Positions 20,851-24,032 of a stretch of 24,032 nucleotides of DNA are shown piece by piece. Numbering within the stretch: the first letter of the stretch is position 1; each line of letters starts with the position of its first letter. Source of the stretch: Irineochytrium annulatum (Eukaryota > Chytridiomycota > Chytridiomycetes > Chytridiales > Chytridiaceae); NCBI GenBank assembly GCA_027600665.1, contig JADGJL010000197.1:1-24032 (forward strand), read 5' to 3'. The notes below the pieces were generated by a model. That model was not told the DNA's origin. It saw only the letters and a list, made by a program, of their open reading frames with translations, and made no database searches. Both the position numbers and the translations under genes were made by a program.

Positions 20851-22560
20851 TTAGACCATCGCGGAAGCCAACGCCACGGCAGTGGCCATGCAGAACAAGA
20901 TACTATTTAGGGCCATCCTCTCCCCGCTGCTCTTCGTTGTTGACGCCGCCGTCACGGTTGTCACCGCCACCGGTGCTGACGAGACCGTTGGTGCTGCCGC
21001 TGCGGACGTCGCTACCGGCGTCGAGGACAGGGCGGCGCCAGTCGAGTTCCCTAGGATGTAAATGTTTGAGCTTGACAGAAAGGTGCTCAGGTCTTGCTTG
21101 AAGGTCGGGAGCACATCGTTGGACGTGACACGGAAGTCGCGGAGGTAATTGTCGTCGTACTTTTTAAACTCTAAATTTTATCGTGGTAGAAGCGGCAATC
21201 AGTTTTTTAAGTTGGTGGGAGTAGGAAAAGGTGTCCAAAATATACCAAAAAGATTAACAAGCTTGACTTTAGGGTAAGTTGCAAAAAAGGTGGCGTTCGT
21301 CAGGAATTGCGAGTAATACGATTTGGCGATCTGGGAGTGGTTGGCCTGGTTGGTTGTCTCGACGTTGTAGTAAGCGTTCGTCTCGCTGATCTGTAGCATC
21401 CAATGAAAGGAAGGATTTAGAATGTTGAAGATTTGGGGCTTCGATACAAAAAAAAGTCGAGAGAATAACATACGGCAAACGGTTTTCCGGCCTTGTTGCA
21501 GTAGACGTCGTAGAAGTCGACGGTATTCGTCTGGCCAGATTTGATGCCGAAGCCGACGCCCTGGCTCGTCATGTAGTCCGCCACAATCGGCTCGTTTGGA
21601 GGGACAACTTCGTTATCCGCACTCGTGGTAGTCCTTATTAAGAAAAAAAATCGATTTTAAATTGAAAGGTTTTTCCACCAGAAGATTTTTTCTCACCCCT
21701 TCCAATACATCGAGAGCCCGACCCAGTCCACATATTGGTCGCCGGGATAATATGGGCTGTACGGGTCGTCGTTCATGTCGACGGTGCCGCTCTTGTCTGT
21801 GTCCAATTCAGTGTACTCCGTCGTGTTCGGGTGCAGTCCACCCGGCGCCGATATTGGCGTACCATACGGATATCCCGCACCTTCGTTGGGCGACCACACG
21901 AAATCGACTTTGGCGTTGAGCTTCCTTACGGCTGTCCATACGCGCTTCCAGAACGCGACGAAGGCCAGGGGGCGGCCTTGGAAGGATGGGAGGAAGTTGC
22001 CGTTCATCTCTGGCGCGAGGCGGAGGAGAAGTCGGCGGTTGGAGTGGCTGGCGTCGGAGAGCTATCGCGTGTGCCAGAGGTGTCAGTGGGACTGACGCGC
22101 ATGGGAGTGGACGAAACACTCACGTTAAACACCTGCTGTGCGAGAGTCTGTACGGCTTCGTCGGTGACATCCTCGAAGCCGGTGCCGCTCCCGTTGTCCG
22201 GAGAGACAGTCATGAACATGTAGGCATCCGTCGCCGTGGCCTCGAGGAACGTCACATCTGCCACGTTCTGCTTCCCGCCCTAATGATAATTGATTAGCAA
22301 AGAAAAGAAAATTAATGGCGTGTACATACAGAGCCTTTGATCTCGAGCACTGGAATGTTCTGCGAAAGCTGGAATGCGCCAGCCTTGATGCCTAGCCGGG
22401 AGTTGAGCAGTGCCGGCGTATCGCCGCCGCTGCCGATCGTGGCGTTAGGCGCTGACGTGTCAAGCCAGAAGCCGAGAATTGCTCTGCCGTCGGCCGGCTC
22501 GTAGAAGGCGGCCCGGGAGGCGGAAGCCAGGGCGATGAGGGCGAGCGTGGTGAGAAGCAT
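20851..22560 (-). CDS. GPI-anchored GH26-like glycoside hydrolase (possible beta-mannanase)
   Basis: Predicted minus-strand exons are 22560-22330, 22279-22124, 22061-21697, 21633-21474, 21390-21246 and 21170-20851, giving 458 residues with every junction in phase. A signal peptide (MLLTTLALIALASASRA) is followed by a GH26-type barrel. The proposed acid/base is Glu147 in LRLAPEMNG and the proposed nucleophile is Glu307 in KPFAISETNAYYN, both clan-A positions of GH26. VDFVWSPNE, YYPGDQYVDWVGLSMYW and LVNLFEFKKYDD also follow the family pattern. Between them, residues 216-227 (DTDKSGTVDMND) form a textbook EF-hand/dockerin-type calcium loop. The tail is Ala/Ser/Thr/Val-rich and ends in a hydrophobic segment (ILFCMATAVALASAMV), as for GPI attachment. 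Family members cut beta-mannans or beta-1,3-xylan. The substrate here is inferred only. The enzyme would work at the cell surface on plant or fungal polysaccharide. Confidence 0.85.
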
Positions 22561-23013
22561 GGCGACGGAAGGGCGCTGACGGGAAGGGCCCTGTCGCGCT
22601 TTTGTGAGGCTTTAGGTTGGGCTTGTGTTTGGAAGCCATTCGGTGACCATGCGAACCTTCTCAGCGGGAGAATTGCTTGCTCTACGTGCTCGTTGCGTGC
22701 GGATTTGTTCTTCCACCGCACATCGCCTTGCCAGCAGTAAACGACATCGTTCATGCGGAGTCCGAGTTGATCGAACGGTGGGTGGTTGAGTCTTCCACAC
22801 AAGCGGGGCAGTCGTCGTCGTTCAGCTGCTATCACGCGTAAGGGGGCAGACGTCGATCAGCGGCGGCGCGTATGGTTCATTAGGACGGAAGTTCGCGGCA
22901 TTCGTCCGCTCCAGATGATCCGAACAAGGGATTTCCACTCACGGCTGCATGAAGGCGCATCCGACCCCGGTTCATTGTCCCCATCAGCTACGCCAATCCA
23001 TCCCCTCTCGATA
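22561..23013. other. divergent promoter region between the GH26-like gene and the peroxiredoxin-like gene
   Basis: This 453-base spacer lies between divergent genes. The peroxiredoxin frame is open far upstream of 23014 and contains one earlier ATG at 22915, so part of this region may be coding (33 extra residues). No other motif stands out. Confidence 0.5.
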
Positions 23014-23967
23014 ATGGCGGCCGTGACGACGAGGCAAGTCGCCCCGGAGCCGGCGGCCGACGCGAAGGCGCACGCTGTTGTGGTGGCCAACGGGTCGGCC
23101 GAGTATGACGGCGGTCCGCGCATCGACTGGGCCCGGGCCGGCAAGCTAAAGGTTCAGGCGCTTTCTGGGGAGCAGGTGGCCATGTCGGACATATGGGCCA
23201 AGAAGAGAACCATCATCGTCTTCCTCCGGCGGTTCGGCTGCCAGACGTGGTGCGTTCCCTTTGACGCGTATAACGCATGTTCGGGCAAATTAATTATGAA
23301 GGAGCTGCGAAGCTAACCTTTTTATATTCTGGGTTGACAGCCTATCATATATTGTCCTCTTCGCTCATCTCAAGCCAATCTTGGCCAGCTCTAACACCCG
23401 CCTCGTCTTCCTGACCTGTCACGAGGACCTGAGCGAGCTGCAGGTCTTCCTCACGAACTTCGCCTTCTGGCTCCGGACCTTGAACAAAGGAGTCAAGGAC
23501 GATCCCGGCACCCAGACGCTAGTGGAGGACGCGGAGAAGGACCCGCTGGAGGAAGCGTCCGGGGGCGCTCTGCCGGGAGAGCTGTACCTTGACACAGAAC
23601 GTGAAGTTTACAGAGCCTTTGGTTTTATGTCGGATATCCCGAGGAGCCAGAACCGTAATATGTATCTTTGGACGATGTTTATGGTATGATGCAAAATGCT
23701 TTGCAAGTTTCCGTTTATGCCCAGGGGGTAGTCCTAAATGAAATATTATAGTACATGACGGGCCGTCTTAAAAACAGCAGGAAGATCACGGGGTGGAAAT
23801 CAGCTTACGTGGAGTCTATGAAGAGTTTGTATGTTCTAGCCGCCAAGATCAATCGTTATCCAAAGGATTCGAGGATATGGCAGCAGAGCCCCGGGATCGT
23901 GGCTATCGATCGTGAAAAGCTGCTCTATCGCGTGGGCATTTTTTTTTTTTTTTTTTTAATGCTTAAA
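23014..23967 (+). CDS. peroxiredoxin-like protein of the PRXL2/AAED1 (AhpC-TSA 2) family, 3' end uncertain
   Basis: Predicted exons are 23014-23249, 23341-23683 and 23752 onward. The first two introns are in phase. The thioredoxin-like fold starts at about residue 45 (KLKVQALSGEQVAMSDIW), with the active strand IIVFLRRFGCQTC placing Cys76 and Cys79 in a CxxC arrangement, the second Cys being restored by splicing. LVFLTCHED, GALPGELYLDTEREVYRAFGF and WQQSPGIVAIDREKLLYRV are hallmarks of this family of cytosolic thiol oxidoreductases, linked to redox balance. In frame, exon 3 runs into 18 consecutive T (six Phe) and stops at 23967, which is not a family-like ending. More likely the last coding base is near 23931, before gtgggc, and the gene continues past the right edge. 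An in-frame ATG at 22915 would add a 33-residue Arg-containing N-terminus. Confidence 0.78.
23941..23958 (+). repeat. T18 homopolymer
   Basis: Eighteen consecutive T follow the last recognisable peroxiredoxin-like codons. The run is either inside an intron or near the 3' end of that gene. Homopolymers of this length are prone to sequencing and polymerase length error. Confidence 0.9.
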
Positions 23968-24032
23968 GAACGGTTGAAAAGACACAAAAAAGTTTTAAAG
24001 AGAGAAGTTGAAAATGAAGGACCAGAAAACCC

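Overview
The window is nuclear DNA from a fungus. Every recognisable gene is split by short GT-AG introns, mostly 47-110 nt with a few of about 200-280 nt. The gene set is fungal: a fused 3-isopropylmalate dehydratase of the Leu1 type, a long-form tRNase Z, GPI-anchored Ser/Thr-rich wall proteins, a secreted tyrosinase and a secreted pepsin. Coding DNA is GC-rich with G/C at third positions, and the spacers are AT- or pyrimidine-rich. The intron density (eight in tRNase Z, five in the GH26-like gene) and the GH26-like enzyme fit an early-diverging, chytrid-type lineage such as Monoblepharidomycetes. That placement is inference and the sequence alone does not prove it.

Layout, left to right: a possible 3' end of a gene entering from the left edge, with a very G-rich core (1-333); secreted tyrosinase (+, 816-2871) behind two 25-bp direct repeats, each holding a 10-bp palindrome; tRNase Z (+, 3484-6400), whose ATG appears to be split by an intron; a small KRE9/KNH-like GPI protein (+, 6580-7597); a GRE2/dihydroflavonol-reductase-like NADP(H) reductase (+, 8483-9748); a KCTD-type BTB protein (-, 10849-9996); a secreted aspartic protease (+, 11328-12632); a Gln/His-rich protein of unknown function (-, 15151-13175) whose stop codon lies in a minisatellite; LEU1 (+, 15870-18400); cytosolic-type acetyl-CoA acetyltransferase (-, 20146-18811); a GPI-anchored GH26-like glycosidase with an EF-hand-like loop (-, 22560-20851); and a peroxiredoxin-like protein (+, from 23014) that is probably incomplete at the right edge.

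The genes do not form an evident pathway or operon. Leu1 makes leucine precursors, Erg10-type thiolase feeds the mevalonate/sterol route, and tRNase Z matures tRNA 3' ends. Four products are secreted or wall-linked (tyrosinase, KNH-like protein, aspartic protease, GH26-like enzyme), which fits a saprotroph digesting plant debris. I found no CRISPR array, transposon, rRNA or tRNA gene, and no convincing undescribed multi-gene system. The points most worth checking are the intron-split start codon, the palindrome-bearing repeats before the tyrosinase, the calcium-type loop inside the GH26-like enzyme, and the unknown Gln/His-rich protein with its minisatellite end and possible spliced upstream ORF.
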